Origin: Salicibibacter cibi
Lineage (GTDB): Bacteria; Bacillota; Bacilli; Bacillales; Marinococcaceae
Length of the DNA: 64,000 nt
Reading direction: 5' to 3'
Assembly: GCF_016495865.1 (NCBI RefSeq)
Contig: NZ_CP054706.1
Coordinates: 186,001 to 250,000 of the forward strand
Positions 31,799-40,707 of this stretch are shown here, piece by piece (the stretch's first letter is position 1; the number at the start of each line of letters is the position of its first letter). The position numbers and the translations under genes are program-made. The notes below the pieces were generated by a model. It saw only the letters and a program-made list of their open reading frames with translations. It had not been told where the DNA came from and did not search any database.

Positions 31799-32320
31799 TT
31801 ACGTAGCGCTCTCCGGTTCGGCTTGGTCCTCCAACCTTTGTAACTTGCCTTCGAATCCTTCTTCCGAGCCGTCTCGTAATTGATGACTGACGGCCAATTT
31901 GCATGTATTGATCGCTTTTTGAAGATCGCCATTTGTTTCATGGATAATGATTAACCTTTTAAAGGATGGCATGAGTGGAAGTTTTTCAGGATCACGATCC
32001 CCATTAAGGTTTTCTTCGATGTACTTTTCGATAAATTCAGGGAAGATTTCAATATCCCTGCCACAATATTCTTTGCAAAGCCGCGGAGCGTGCGCCCATT
32101 TATTCCTTTGTCTGTAATACAAATGGATGAACTGATTGTAAATAAAATGCATCTCGATAACGTTTTCCGCATTTGTTTCGGCGTGGGATAACATTTTTTC
32201 TTTTTCAAAAGGGTCTTCGATATGTATTGCCTCGGCCCATGTTGATGTTTTTTCCGGATCTTCGGGAGAAGAAAGCTTGTTATCGGCCGATTTTGTTTTA
32301 AAAAAGGAAAACACTCCCAT
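31799..32320 (-). CDS. TPR-like helical protein of unknown function
   Basis: A 173-residue, mostly helical soluble protein starting MGVFSFFKTKSADN. The C-terminal part (PSFKRLIIIHETNGDLQKAINTC...) looks like a degenerate tetratricopeptide hairpin, a form I recall from several Bacillaceae hypothetical proteins. ATG 32320 was chosen over an upstream start at 32365 because AGGGGGG lies 7 nt before it. No neighbour suggests its role. Confidence 0.6.
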   Translation of the reverse strand: MGVFSFFKTKSADNKLSSPEDPEKTSTWAEAIHIEDPFEKEKMLSHAETNAENVIEMHFIYNQFIHLYYRQRNKWAHAPRLCKEYCGRDIEIFPEFIEKYIEENLNGDRDPEKLPLMPSFKRLIIIHETNGDLQKAINTCKLAVSHQLRDGSEEGFEGKLQRLEDQAEPESAT

Positions 32321-32451
32321 GGCAAGCCCCCCTATAGACATAAGTATACCCATTGTTATGCGCATTGTCCAAGTTTAATTCGAACGCTTCCTTTTTTGGG
32401 AAACTTGGTTTTTCGCCGAGCTTTTATGGCAAAAACCTTAGTTGCACTTAT

Positions 32452-32619
32452 ACAGGGACGCAGGAGATGTCTTGCGTCCCTTTATTTTCGCTTTTACTCA
32501 TTTACAGGGACGCAGGAGTCGCCTAGCGTCCTTCATTTTTCACTTTCTCTTATTTACAGGGACGCAGGAGGCATCTAGCGTCCTTCTTTTTCGTCTTTCT
32601 CACATTTTCGGGGACGGGA
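32452..32619 (+). repeat. Tandem 52-bp hairpin repeat, array 3 (3 units plus a partial)
   Basis: Units start at 32452, 32504 and 32556, exactly 52 bp apart, with a partial fourth at 32608. Each reads ACAGGGACGCAGGAG, then TAGCGTCC or TTGCGTCCCT, then a T-rich linker ending in TTT. AGGGACGC pairs with GCGTCCCT in unit 1; units 2 and 3 have GCGTCCTT, a G-U change in the stem. It aligns unit by unit with the reverse complement of array 2 and more loosely with array 1. Confidence 0.9.
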
Positions 32620-32647
32620 CGCTATGCAGGCAATAAATCTTACCTGC

Positions 32648-32677
32648 CGAAAAGAAGCTCCGAATCCTCGAAGCTTC
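32648..32677 (-). terminator. Terminator of the small minus-strand gene
   Basis: On the minus strand GAAGCT (32677-32672) pairs with AGCTTC (32659-32654), followed by TTTTC. Confidence 0.6.
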
Positions 32678-32696
32678 CCACCTTTTCGAACATCTT

Positions 32697-32846
32697 TTAA
32701 CCTTCGCCTTTTGGCTCCGAGGTTGACTGGTTCGTTTGTTGAGCATTCTCTTGTTCTTGTTGTCGTTGTTCCTGCTCCTGATCGATTTTTTCCTGTTCGA
32801 TAAGGTCTTTTTCCAACAGTTCTTTAGCGGCTGTAAAGACGATCAA
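32697..32846 (-). CDS. 49-residue Gln/Glu-rich peptide
   Basis: TTG at 32846 is preceded by AAAGGAGTG 6 nt away, an excellent site. The peptide starts MIVFTAAKELLEKDLIEQE and continues with a Gln/Glu-rich, coiled-coil-like stretch, ending SEPKGEG. A terminator hairpin follows. Unknown family. The ribosome site and terminator make it a likely real small gene; it is divergent from kynU. Confidence 0.6.
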   Translation of the reverse strand: MIVFTAAKELLEKDLIEQEKIDQEQEQRQQEQENAQQTNQSTSEPKGEG

Positions 32847-32924
32847 TCGTGTCACTCCTTTCTTCCATACATGCCCTTATTATGTCCGGGATTGATTGTT
32901 GTAAACATAAAAATGCACCCTTCA

Positions 32925-32933
32925 TGTTATGAT
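32925..32933 (+). promoter_or_regulatory. Extended -10 promoter of kynUBA
   Basis: TGTTATGAT, a TGn-TATGAT extended -10, about 24 nt before kynU; no strong -35. Confidence 0.5.
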
Positions 32934-32956
32934 GGATACAAGGAGGAGATGCCTTG

Positions 32957-34228
32957 ATGGATAAATCCTATGCAAAAGCGCAGGAATACGATCAATGCGA
33001 TGCGTTGAGCGGATTCCGTGATGAATTTTATATTGATAATGAAAAAATTTATTTTGACGGAAATTCATTGGGTATATTATCCAAGCGAGCGGAGAAAACA
33101 GCGCTGGATGCATTGGAAAGTTGGAAACAATATGGAATTGACGGATGGACCGAAGGGGAAGAGCCTTGGTTTTATTTATCGGAAAGGTTGGGAGCGAAAA
33201 CAGCTCCGCTCATTGGAGCCCGGGCGGACGAAGTGGTTGCCACTGGTTCTACGACGGTGAATCTTCACCAACTCGTTTCCACGTTTTATCAGCCGAAAGG
33301 GTCGAAAACGAAAATTTTAGCGGACGAATTAGCGTTTCCCACTGATATTTATGCGTTGCAAAGCCAGTTAAAGCTCAAAGGGTACGATCCGGAGGAACAC
33401 CTTGTCTTCGTGAATAGCCGGAACGGGACAACGTTACACGAGGAAGATATGATTGAAAAGATGACCGAGGACGTTGCGTTGATTGTTTTGCCATCGGTTT
33501 TATACCGAAGCGGGCAGATTCTATCGATGCAACGTCTGACCGAAGCAGCCCACGATCGAAACATCGCGATTGGATTTGACTTGTGCCACTCGATCGGTGT
33601 ATTCCCCCATCATTTACATGATTGGGGCGTCGATTTCGCTGTATGGTGCAATTATAAATATTTGAATGCCGGTCCGGGCGCAGTAGGAGGATTGTTTGTC
33701 CATCAGAAGCACATGGCTCAAACGCCCGGTTTGACCGGTTGGTTCGGTTCGCGAAAAGACAAACAATTTGATATGGAACATGCCATGACACCAGCGGATG
33801 ATGCCGGAGCATACCAATTGGGAACGCCGCATATATTGAGTGCCGCCCCATTAATCGGTTCATTGGAATTGTTTAAGGAAGCGGGACTGGAACAACTGCG
33901 AAAAAAATCCCTTGCGCTCACTCGCTACATGATGGAATTGACGGAAAGCAAACTGGAAGGAATGGGGTTTTCGATTGCCAATCCTCGGGCAGATGAACAG
34001 CGCGGCGGGCATGTGTATCTTGAACATCGTGAGGCGGCACGGATTTGCAAAGCATTAAAGGCAGAAGGGATTATTCCGGATTTTCGTGCTCCCAAAGGCA
34101 TCCGCTTGGCCCCCGTTCCGTTTTATAATACGTTTACGGAGGTTTGGCGCGTGATCGATCGCTTACAAATGATCATGGAAAAGGAAACGTTCAAGAAGTA
34201 TGAAAATAAACGAGGGGTGGTGGCATAA
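32957..34228 (+). CDS. kynU: Kynureninase
   Basis: A 423-residue fold-type I PLP enzyme that cleaves kynurenine to anthranilate and alanine. [12 protein letters not shown] at the N-terminus, the [12 protein letters not shown] segment, FDLCHSIG and the Schiff-base Lys in [16 protein letters not shown] are all typical. ATG 32957 follows AGGAGGAG by 8 nt. First gene of kynUBA: the three encode the whole tryptophan-to-anthranilate route. kynB begins 1 nt after its stop, or overlaps it if ATG 34200 is used. Confidence 0.96.
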   Translation: MDKSYAKAQEYDQCDALSGFRDEFYIDNEKIYFDGNSLGILSKRAEKTALDALESWKQYGIDGWTEGEEPWFYLSERLGAKTAPLIGARADEVVATGSTTVNLHQLVSTFYQPKGSKTKILADELAFPTDIYALQSQLKLKGYDPEEHLVFVNSRNGTTLHEEDMIEKMTEDVALIVLPSVLYRSGQILSMQRLTEAAHDRNIAIGFDLCHSIGVFPHHLHDWGVDFAVWCNYKYLNAGPGAVGGLFVHQKHMAQTPGLTGWFGSRKDKQFDMEHAMTPADDAGAYQLGTPHILSAAPLIGSLELFKEAGLEQLRKKSLALTRYMMELTESKLEGMGFSIANPRADEQRGGHVYLEHREAARICKALKAEGIIPDFRAPKGIRLAPVPFYNTFTEVWRVIDRLQMIMEKETFKKYENKRGVVA

Positions 34229-34229
34229 A

Positions 34230-34904
34230 TTGGGTAATGAAGCAACGTGGATTGATATCTCCCAACCATTGGATCAGAAAATTGCCACTTGGCCGAACGA
34301 CACTCCGTTTTCTTATGAACGAGCGGTAACGAAAGAGATGAGTGGATCGGTGAATATCGGGAAAATAGCGATGAGTTTACATACCGGCACGCATGTCGAT
34401 GCTCCGTTTCATTTTGATAACGAAGGCAGCGGCATCCTTGACTTGGATATCAATGTGTTCATAGGCAAGGCTCGCTTAATTGATGTCACGCATTGCACAA
34501 AACGTATTGACGCACAAGCATTTGCAGCGGCGGATACAGATGCGCTCCCTCCGCGTGTACTATTGCGAACGTCGCTCCCGAATGATCGGGAACGGTTTCC
34601 GGAGCGTATTCCAGCTATCGATGCAACCATTGTCCCTTTTTTAAAAGAAAAAGGTGTTCGTTTAATCGGCGTAGACGTCCCCTCGGTCGATCCGTTGGAC
34701 AGCAAAGCATTGCCGGCTCATCACGCGTTTTCTGATCATGGGATTCACATTTTGGAAAATGTGATGCTCGATGGGTTAGCCCCCGGAGACTATGAATTCG
34801 TCGCTTTGCCATTGCCTTTGGCAGATGCAGATGGGAGCCCGGTGCGGGCGGCAATAAGACCATTATATGGGAAGGAAGAGCATGATGTCGGAAAAGAATC
34901 GTAA
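34230..34904 (+). CDS. kynB: Kynurenine formamidase
   Basis: A 224-residue metal-dependent hydrolase (cyclase family) converting N-formylkynurenine to kynurenine and formate. The zinc motif [12 protein letters not shown], and [18 protein letters not shown] and ILENVML match bacterial KynB. I chose TTG 34230 ([14 protein letters not shown]), which has GAGGGGTGG upstream and gives the family N-terminus; ATG 34200 would overlap kynU by 29 bp. It overlaps kynA by 23 bp, so the three genes are translationally coupled. Confidence 0.95.
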   Translation: MGNEATWIDISQPLDQKIATWPNDTPFSYERAVTKEMSGSVNIGKIAMSLHTGTHVDAPFHFDNEGSGILDLDINVFIGKARLIDVTHCTKRIDAQAFAAADTDALPPRVLLRTSLPNDRERFPERIPAIDATIVPFLKEKGVRLIGVDVPSVDPLDSKALPAHHAFSDHGIHILENVMLDGLAPGDYEFVALPLPLADADGSPVRAAIRPLYGKEEHDVGKES

Positions 34905-35715
34905 TGGCGATATTCACCTTGATTTTCGGGAGCGGATGACTTACGGCGATTATTTAGATCTCGAACGGCTCTTATCGAGCCAACATCGATTATCGGGACA
35001 TCATGATGAAATGTTGTTTATTTTGATTCACCAAGTCCAAGAACTTTGGATGAAATTAATCTTGCATGAGCTTCATGCTTCCATAGAGGCAATTAAAAAT
35101 GAAGAACTATCGGCAAGCTTTAAAATGTTGGCTCGTGTATCATCCATCGAATCCCAAATGGTACGGGCTTGGGATGTTCTTTCCACATTAACCCCTTCGG
35201 AATATATGGAATTCCGTGAGCATCTCGGAAAGGCTTCCGGTTTTCAGTCGTACCAGTACCGAATGATCGAGTTTGCCCTCGGATACAAGACCCGCCATGT
35301 GCTGGAGATTTATGAAAAAGACCCCGCTTTACATCAGCAATTAAACGAAGCACTGCACAAACCGGGATTGTATGATGTATCGATTCAAGCATTGGCAAAA
35401 GCAGGATTTGACATCAATCCGGCCATATTAAACCGGGATATGTCTGAAACGTATGAGGCTGATCCATCCGTGGAAAAAGCTTGGCTTGACGTTTATCGTG
35501 ACGTAGAGAATTATTGGCGTCTGTATGAATTGGCAGAAAAGTTAGTCGATGTGGAAGACCAATTGCAGCAATGGCGCTTTCGGCATATGAAAACGGTGGA
35601 GCGTATTATTGGAAATAAAACCGGCACAGGCGGATCTTCCGGGGTCGGTTATCTTAAACACGTGCTCAACCATCAATTTTTTCCCGAACTATGGAACGTG
35701 CGAACAAAGATTTGA
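34882..35715 (+). CDS. kynA: Tryptophan 2,3-dioxygenase
   Basis: A 277-residue haem dioxygenase opening the indole ring of L-tryptophan to N-formylkynurenine. Substrate-binding blocks [15 protein letters not shown] and [15 protein letters not shown] and a conserved His in [12 protein letters not shown] (probable proximal haem ligand) are present, as is [12 protein letters not shown] near the C-terminus. ATG 34882 has GGAAGGAAG upstream. Third gene of kynUBA; an MFS exporter with its own promoter follows. Confidence 0.96.
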   Translation: MMSEKNRNGDIHLDFRERMTYGDYLDLERLLSSQHRLSGHHDEMLFILIHQVQELWMKLILHELHASIEAIKNEELSASFKMLARVSSIESQMVRAWDVLSTLTPSEYMEFREHLGKASGFQSYQYRMIEFALGYKTRHVLEIYEKDPALHQQLNEALHKPGLYDVSIQALAKAGFDINPAILNRDMSETYEADPSVEKAWLDVYRDVENYWRLYELAEKLVDVEDQLQQWRFRHMKTVERIIGNKTGTGGSSGVGYLKHVLNHQFFPELWNVRTKI

Positions 35716-35748
35716 AACATGGGGCTTAAGGATGCTGATTCATCTTAA

Positions 35749-35777
35749 TTGCCGATTTTCCAATAGATGCGTATAAT
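35749..35777 (+). promoter_or_regulatory. Sigma-A promoter of the MFS transporter gene
   Basis: TTGCCG (35749-35754), 17-bp spacer, TATAAT (35772-35777). Confidence 0.7.
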
Positions 35778-35812
35778 TGCCTTTTAGTCTCTGAAAAATT
35801 GTGGTGGCCCAT

Positions 35813-37261
35813 ATGAATGAACATGAAAATTATAATAGAGTATTGATCGCAGGGCTCTTAATTGCCGGTTCTTTTATCGCTGTATTGAACCAGACGTTAA
35901 TGATTACGGCTATCCCTCCGATCATGGAAGAAATGAATATTACCGCGAATACGGCCCAATGGTTAACTACCGTGTTTATGCTCGTCAATGGAATTATGAT
36001 CCCGGTTTCCGCGTTTTTGATTGAAAAATTTACGACACGGCAACTTTTTTTGACGGCAATGGCTGTTTTCACGCTTGGGACATTGCTCGGCGGGGTGGCG
36101 ACCAATTTTCCTTCTTTGCTGACGGCGCGCATTATTCAATCCGCCGGGGCAGGTGTTATGCTCCCGCTCATGCAAACGGTTTTCCTCCTCATATTTCCGG
36201 TGGAACGGCGCGGAACGGCCATGGGCTATATCGGCCTCGTCATTTCGTTTGCGCCTGCAATCGGCCCAACAATCTCCGGTTGGGTCACGTCTAATTTTGA
36301 GTGGCGTTTTTTATTTTGGGGTATTTTACCACTAGCTGTTATTATGATGATTGTGGCCTATTTTATCATGAGGAATGTGACCGATCGTAAAAATCCGAGC
36401 GTTGATCCACGATCCATCATTTTGTCGACCTTCGGTTTCGGCGGATTGTTGTACGGTTTTACGAGTGCCGGGAACTACGGATGGGGCAGCCCGATTACAC
36501 TTACTGTTTTGGCGGTTGGAACCGTGACCATCGTAATTTTTATACTTCGACAGCTTCGTATGGGGCATCCGATGCTGGAAATGCGTGTTTTTAAGCAGCG
36601 CATCTTCACCCTTTCGACGATCATATGCGCGATTGGTTTTTTGGGACTGATTGGTTTGGAGACCATCATCCCTTTATACTTGCAAAACATGCGTGGGTTT
36701 ACAGCCATGGAAGCGGGGCTCGTATTATTGCCCGGTGCTTTGCTTGCCGGATTGTTGGCTCCGATCACAGGCCGCATTTTCGATCGGATCGGTGCGAAGG
36801 CACTCGCGATACCAGGCCTTATATTGATGACAATCTCGACATTTGCGTTTCTTTTCGTTGATACAACCACCTCACTTATGTTTATAGCAGTGATGTTTGC
36901 GATTCGAATGTTCGGTTTTTCTATGGTAATGATGCCGGTAAATACTGCCGGGCTGAATACAATGCCGCCAAAATTGATCCCGCATGGAGCGGCGGTAACC
37001 AATACGGTGCGACAAATGGCCGCCTCCATTGGAACGGCTGTGCTAGTGACGACAATGACAACATCCGCGCAGGTGAGTGACGGAAGCCCAAATATTGCTC
37101 ATCCGGAAATCTTCGGCGCGATCGTTTCCTTTGGTTTGATGGGTCTTTTAACCGCCATCGCGTTACTGCTCGCTTTTCAATTGAAAAAAACGTACCCTCC
37201 GACAGATGAAGAATGGGATGAGGAGTACATGGGGGATAAAAGGCGCCGGGAAACGGCTTAA
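35813..37261 (+). CDS. DHA2 family MFS drug/metabolite exporter
   Basis: A 482-residue, 14-helix antiporter of the EmrB/QacA (DHA2) family. The first helix pair carries LNQTLMITAIPPIMEEM, helix 4 AGAGVMLPLMQT, and the motif C region SFAPAIGPTISGWV marks it as an exporter. The acidic C-terminus ends in a cytoplasmic tail. It follows kynUBA by about 100 bp but has its own promoter, so export of anthranilate or kynurenine is only a guess. ATG 35813 has a weak GGTGG site. Confidence 0.87.
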   Translation: MNEHENYNRVLIAGLLIAGSFIAVLNQTLMITAIPPIMEEMNITANTAQWLTTVFMLVNGIMIPVSAFLIEKFTTRQLFLTAMAVFTLGTLLGGVATNFPSLLTARIIQSAGAGVMLPLMQTVFLLIFPVERRGTAMGYIGLVISFAPAIGPTISGWVTSNFEWRFLFWGILPLAVIMMIVAYFIMRNVTDRKNPSVDPRSIILSTFGFGGLLYGFTSAGNYGWGSPITLTVLAVGTVTIVIFILRQLRMGHPMLEMRVFKQRIFTLSTIICAIGFLGLIGLETIIPLYLQNMRGFTAMEAGLVLLPGALLAGLLAPITGRIFDRIGAKALAIPGLILMTISTFAFLFVDTTTSLMFIAVMFAIRMFGFSMVMMPVNTAGLNTMPPKLIPHGAAVTNTVRQMAASIGTAVLVTTMTTSAQVSDGSPNIAHPEIFGAIVSFGLMGLLTAIALLLAFQLKKTYPPTDEEWDEEYMGDKRRRETA

Positions 37262-37313
37262 AGGGATAGCTGAGTGCACTCCGGGCATCGGAAAAACGTT
37301 CACCAGAGGAGCG

Positions 37314-38135
37314 ATGCCTTTAAAAGGACGGATCCATATCAAATATTTACTTACATTGGTGGTTATATGTCTGATGGTTGGATGTGGGAATGAATCGTTT
37401 GACGAAGAAACGTTTGACGTTTCCGGGAAGAATGAAATACAAGAAGCATACGAAAACGGGGACCTTGAGGAAAAAGTTTTCGATTATGAAGAACGCTTTT
37501 CGCAAAATGATTATGCCGGTGATATTCATGCAGACAGTCAGACGGAATTTGTGCAAGGTTCAGGTGACAGCAATGTGTTAGTATCTGCTCCGCACACAAC
37601 AACACATATACGTGAAGATGCAGTTCTTGACGCAGAAATTTATACCGGATCCATCGCGCTATTGATTCAAGCATTCACGGGAGCCCATGTCATATACAAT
37701 GTCCATGAGGGGGAGGATGCGAATCATGTTTTGGGTGGTTTTTATAAAGAAAAAATCGGAGAAATCATTGAGGAATACGAGGTAGATCTCGTCATCGATT
37801 TACATGGGGCAGGAGGAAGTTGGGATTTTGACTTGGAAATAGGAACGGATCATGGAGAGACCATCAGTGATGAACGGGCGGATCTTCTCAAATACATCCT
37901 TGAAAACAATGGGATCCAAGATGTCTATCGCAATGAGAATTATCCTGCAAGCGGGGAAGGAACAGTCACTTATCAGAGTTGGCATCACTACCAGACCGAA
38001 GCGATGCAATTGGAAATTCATAGCGACTACAGAGATCCAAGGAATGACTTTGCATCTTATTTCGACATGCTAAAATCCCTTGTTTATTTCGTTGATAATG
38101 TCGATCAAATCGACAACCCCGCTGAAGAGCGTTGA
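37314..38135 (+). CDS. Lipoprotein with N-formylglutamate amidohydrolase-like domain
   Basis: A 273-residue predicted lipoprotein: signal peptide with lipobox MVGC (Cys about 26), acidic linker, then a domain with VLVSAPHTTTH, DLVIDLHGAGG and MQLEIHSDYRD. These His/Asp/Glu motifs match the zinc hydrolase fold of the N-formylglutamate amidohydrolase/carboxypeptidase-like family. An extracellular amidase or peptidase role is inferred. ATG 37314 closely follows AGAGGAGCG. It starts 52 bp after the MFS gene. Confidence 0.7.
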   Translation: MPLKGRIHIKYLLTLVVICLMVGCGNESFDEETFDVSGKNEIQEAYENGDLEEKVFDYEERFSQNDYAGDIHADSQTEFVQGSGDSNVLVSAPHTTTHIREDAVLDAEIYTGSIALLIQAFTGAHVIYNVHEGEDANHVLGGFYKEKIGEIIEEYEVDLVIDLHGAGGSWDFDLEIGTDHGETISDERADLLKYILENNGIQDVYRNENYPASGEGTVTYQSWHHYQTEAMQLEIHSDYRDPRNDFASYFDMLKSLVYFVDNVDQIDNPAEER

Positions 38136-38282
38136 GGTTATACGCTTTGCCTATAACCTTCGCGTTCTTTTCTAATGCCTAGACATAGTGGCGCCGAGGA
38201 GCCTCTCTTTTTACGTTAAAAGGGTGTGTGTTCGGGGCATGCTTGTAGTGAAGAACCATTGGTGTTTTTTCAAAAGCAAAAG

Positions 38283-38993
38283 TTAGTGTTTATTCGGTCC
38301 ATATACCCGTTTTTCTGAGGAAGAAGATTGACCGAGGATACGCTTATTTAACGTACGCTTCCAATTTGTCGCCAAAAGTTCGCATGATGCCAGTTTCTCG
38401 ACCAGTTGCAGATTATCTTTATCAATATACATCACGTTATTGCATGCCTGTATTGTCCATTCCGGATATGGCCGTTCGATCAATTCCAAATGGACGCCTG
38501 CTCGTACGTAGCCCTCCTGTAAAACTCGGAAATACCATCCGGTTCTGCCGCTATTTTGAATTCTTAACGCAAGATCCATCGTTTGAAATCTTCTTGCCGG
38601 CTTCCAGCAAGGGCGCCTTGGTTGGGACACTTGAAGCAATGCATCGCCAAATCTGTACGTATCCCCGATACAGACGGATGATTCATCTATATCAAGGACA
38701 GCCAAATTCTCTCCCATGCCGCCGACATCAATGGCGTCCGTCCCCAGATCTTTTTTCCAATAATCGTAATGCTTGATTGGATAGGAAAAAATGGCTTTTT
38801 CCGGTCCGCCATGAGTTTTTTTATCGGCGACTTCATCCCCGATAAGCCCGGTTTCGCTCGCCCAAGTCTGCTCCTTTGTTACCGTTTTGAAAATACCGCT
38901 TTCCCACGGCTTATCCATTGGCGATGTGGCATTTGGATCTCCCGCTTGCTTTACTTTTCCGGTAAATAATTGCCGTACATAGGCTGTTGTCAT
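38283..38993 (-). CDS. MOSC domain protein (YiiM-like)
   Basis: A 236-residue MOSC protein with the YiiM C-terminal alpha-helical extension. Family blocks are GDEVADKKTHGGPEKAIFSYP, GGMGENLAVLDIDE, IGDTYRFGDALLQVSQPRRPC (with the molybdenum-binding Cys) and GRTGWYFRVLQEG. YiiM-type proteins bind a molybdenum cofactor and reduce N-hydroxylated compounds. I start at ATG 38993 (MTTAYVRQLF) because GGGTGAG sits just upstream; the longer frame to 39041 would enter the gap before the Spx-like gene. Confidence 0.88.
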   Translation of the reverse strand: MTTAYVRQLFTGKVKQAGDPNATSPMDKPWESGIFKTVTKEQTWASETGLIGDEVADKKTHGGPEKAIFSYPIKHYDYWKKDLGTDAIDVGGMGENLAVLDIDESSVCIGDTYRFGDALLQVSQPRRPCWKPARRFQTMDLALRIQNSGRTGWYFRVLQEGYVRAGVHLELIERPYPEWTIQACNNVMYIDKDNLQLVEKLASCELLATNWKRTLNKRILGQSSSSEKRVYGPNKH

Positions 38994-39037
38994 TGTCTCA
39001 CCCACATTTTTTGAAAATTTTACCGGCTGGTATTCGA

Positions 39038-39445
39038 TCATTCATTGATGAAGAATTCCTTTTTTCGCGCTTCCTGTAAGCGATAGGACCGAATTTGTCT
39101 TGATAAGAATCGGCGCATGTCCTCTTCCTGATACCCGACTTGAAGACGTTTATGATCAAAAATGATCGGTTTTCGCAGTAGCCCCGGATGTTGGCTGACC
39201 AGTTTAAACAAATGCTGCAAAGACAATTCATCAACGTCAACGTTTAATTTCTGAAACGCCTTGGAACGTTTGGATATAAGCTCATCCGTCCCATTTTCCG
39301 TCATACACATAATAGCCTTCACCTCTTCAACGGAAAGGGGTTCCGCAAAGATATCTCGCTCTGTAAAAGGGATGTGATGTTCTTCCAACCATCTTCTCGC
39401 TAATCGGCATGAAGTGGATCCCGTTGATGTCAGTAAAATAACCAA
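39038..39445 (-). CDS. Spx/ArsC family protein, cassette copy 1
   Basis: A 135-residue thioredoxin-fold protein of the ArsC/Spx family. Blocks [44 protein letters not shown] and [15 protein letters not shown] match Spx, which binds the RNA polymerase alpha C-terminal domain under thiol stress. The usual CxxC switch is Ser-Thr-Ser-Cys here (the first Cys is lost), whereas the paralogue at 58558 keeps CTSC. TTG 39445 was chosen because AGAAGGGAG precedes it and it matches the paralogue start. Downstream partner of the 51-residue membrane peptide. Confidence 0.85.
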   Translation of the reverse strand: MVILLTSTGSTSCRLARRWLEEHHIPFTERDIFAEPLSVEEVKAIMCMTENGTDELISKRSKAFQKLNVDVDELSLQHLFKLVSQHPGLLRKPIIFDHKRLQVGYQEEDMRRFLSRQIRSYRLQEARKKEFFINE

Positions 39446-39477
39446 TGAAATCTTCTCCCTTCTCATTTGTTTCATTC

Positions 39478-39633
39478 TCAAATCACTTCAAATGTTCCAA
39501 CCATGGGCAGGCTCATCGTAAATACCATTGCGGAGATGATGATGCAGTAAAGCATTTTGGGCCATTCACGTTTATTGAAAAAATAAATAGCAAAACCTAC
39601 AAAGATGAACAATATCGTTAGGGCGATCTCCAT
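39478..39633 (-). CDS. 51-residue membrane peptide, cassette copy 1
   Basis: ATG 39633 follows AGGAGGATAAG. The peptide begins [19 protein letters not shown] and ends [11 protein letters not shown], with two hydrophobic segments (about 3-19 and 28-43) around NKREWPKM. It aligns end to end with the peptide at 58375 (both end [13 protein letters not shown]). It precedes the Spx-like gene by 32 nt, the same order as in the second cassette. Function unknown; conservation of the pair suggests they act together. Confidence 0.75.
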   Translation of the reverse strand: MEIALTILFIFVGFAIYFFNKREWPKMLYCIIISAMVFTMSLPMVGTFEVI

Positions 39634-39670
39634 CTGCTTATCCTCCTTGTTCACTTTCGGGTCCGTATGC

Positions 39671-39980
39671 TCAATAGGGCTTCAGCAATTCATATAGTGT
39701 ATAGATATCAGAGACAAACGGGCATGTAATCCGAATGCCGGCGATATCATGAATATTCTTGAGCATGCGCCGTCGAGCTTTCATAGCCTTTTCGCTCCAA
39801 TTTAGCAGCAATGCTTTTGGGATCTTTCACCCGCGTTTTCAAATGTTCAATCGGGTTATGCTCGTGCGTGTGATGAAATTCCTCACTTAAAAACGTTAAT
39901 TTGGAATTGATTTCTTCAATCGCAAACTTGTACACCAGTAAAAAGTTTTTCCATTCCTGTAAATAACACTGGATAGACAT
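39671..39980 (-). pseudogene. Remnant of a small (p)ppGpp synthetase (RelQ/YjbM type)
   Basis: The intact 5' part encodes WKNFLLVYKFAIEEIN and HNPIEHLKTRVKDP-SIAAKLERKG, the N-terminal region of GTP pyrophosphokinases. Around 39750 the frame shifts; in the next frame one reads IHDIAGIRITCPFVSDIY and then YELLKPY-stop at 39671. The rest of the synthetase domain (catalytic EQ motif, about half of the ~210 residues) is gone. Two independent lesions mark a genuine relic. The break lies 38 bp upstream of the 51-residue peptide gene, so arrival of that cassette may have removed the 3' half. Confidence 0.75.
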
Positions 39981-39983
39981 CCG

Positions 39984-40445
39984 TCATCGTTCATGTTCAG
40001 GTAGCTCTTCAGATTGTAATTGTTTCAAAAGGTCATCATGAGCGTTCAAGAGATGATCCAAATCCTCGGAGGTATAATCATTTAATTGGGTCGATAACCG
40101 ATGCATGATTTGCCTGTAAGCTTCTTTTTGTTTGCGTCCCCCTTCTTGTGTCAGACGCAACGTCAGTGAACGACGATCCGATTGTGCATGTTCTCTGATC
40201 ACATAGTTCGCCTTTACAAGACGATCAACGATCCCACTCATTGTACTATTGCTGGAATACATCCCTTCGGCGATGTCACCAAGAGTACTATTCGGATTCT
40301 TGGACAATCCTGTAAGGACTAACGTTTGCATAATGGTGACGTCGAGCTTGTCCGCTTCTTCCTTCATGATTTGATAGAGCCTTTGGTCAATTTTACGAAA
40401 AGAATCCAACATTTGGCGAATGCTCTCATATTCATCTTGATCCAT
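39984..40445 (-). CDS. MarR family transcriptional regulator
   Basis: A 153-residue winged-helix repressor. TLGDIAEGMYSSNSTMSGIVDRL is the recognition region and the wing AQSDRRSLTLRLTQEG is typical. ATG 40445 was chosen (GAAGGGGGCGC upstream) over a longer frame to 40481. It has a strong promoter (TTGACA-N18-TATAAT) and is divergent from a second MarR gene; the shared 260-bp region holds candidate operators. Targets are unknown; the RND pump downstream of its neighbour is one possibility. Confidence 0.88.
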   Translation of the reverse strand: MDQDEYESIRQMLDSFRKIDQRLYQIMKEEADKLDVTIMQTLVLTGLSKNPNSTLGDIAEGMYSSNSTMSGIVDRLVKANYVIREHAQSDRRSLTLRLTQEGGRKQKEAYRQIMHRLSTQLNDYTSEDLDHLLNAHDDLLKQLQSEELPEHER

Positions 40446-40506
40446 TTTAGCGCCCCCTTCATTATTTTCAGCCCTAATCATTCGTACACGAAATGTTTGT
40501 ATCTAA

Positions 40507-40536
40507 ATTATATATACAGCCCAAAGTGCGTGTCAA
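40507..40536 (-). promoter_or_regulatory. Promoter of the minus-strand MarR gene with overlapping dyad
   Basis: Minus strand TTGACA (40536-40531), 18-bp spacer, TATAAT (40512-40507). TGTAT-N11-ATACA spans the -10, a likely autoregulatory operator. Confidence 0.6.
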
Positions 40537-40659
40537 CAACACAAACATAATGTCACAAACCCGTAAAAAATAGTGAATTAATCACGTTCATAAACCTTTC
40601 ACATGTTAAGCATTGATGTTTGCGGATAAACCTGTTAATGTTTTTTTAATTGCTTATTT

Positions 40660-40669
40660 GTTAATTAAC
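40660..40669. promoter_or_regulatory. Palindrome upstream of the plus-strand MarR gene
   Basis: GTTAATTAAC, a perfect 10-bp palindrome about 40 nt before the start codon; candidate MarR operator. Confidence 0.35.
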
Positions 40670-40707
40670 TAAACAGTATATAAATTTAAGATTGGAGGGG
40701 GCATGTC

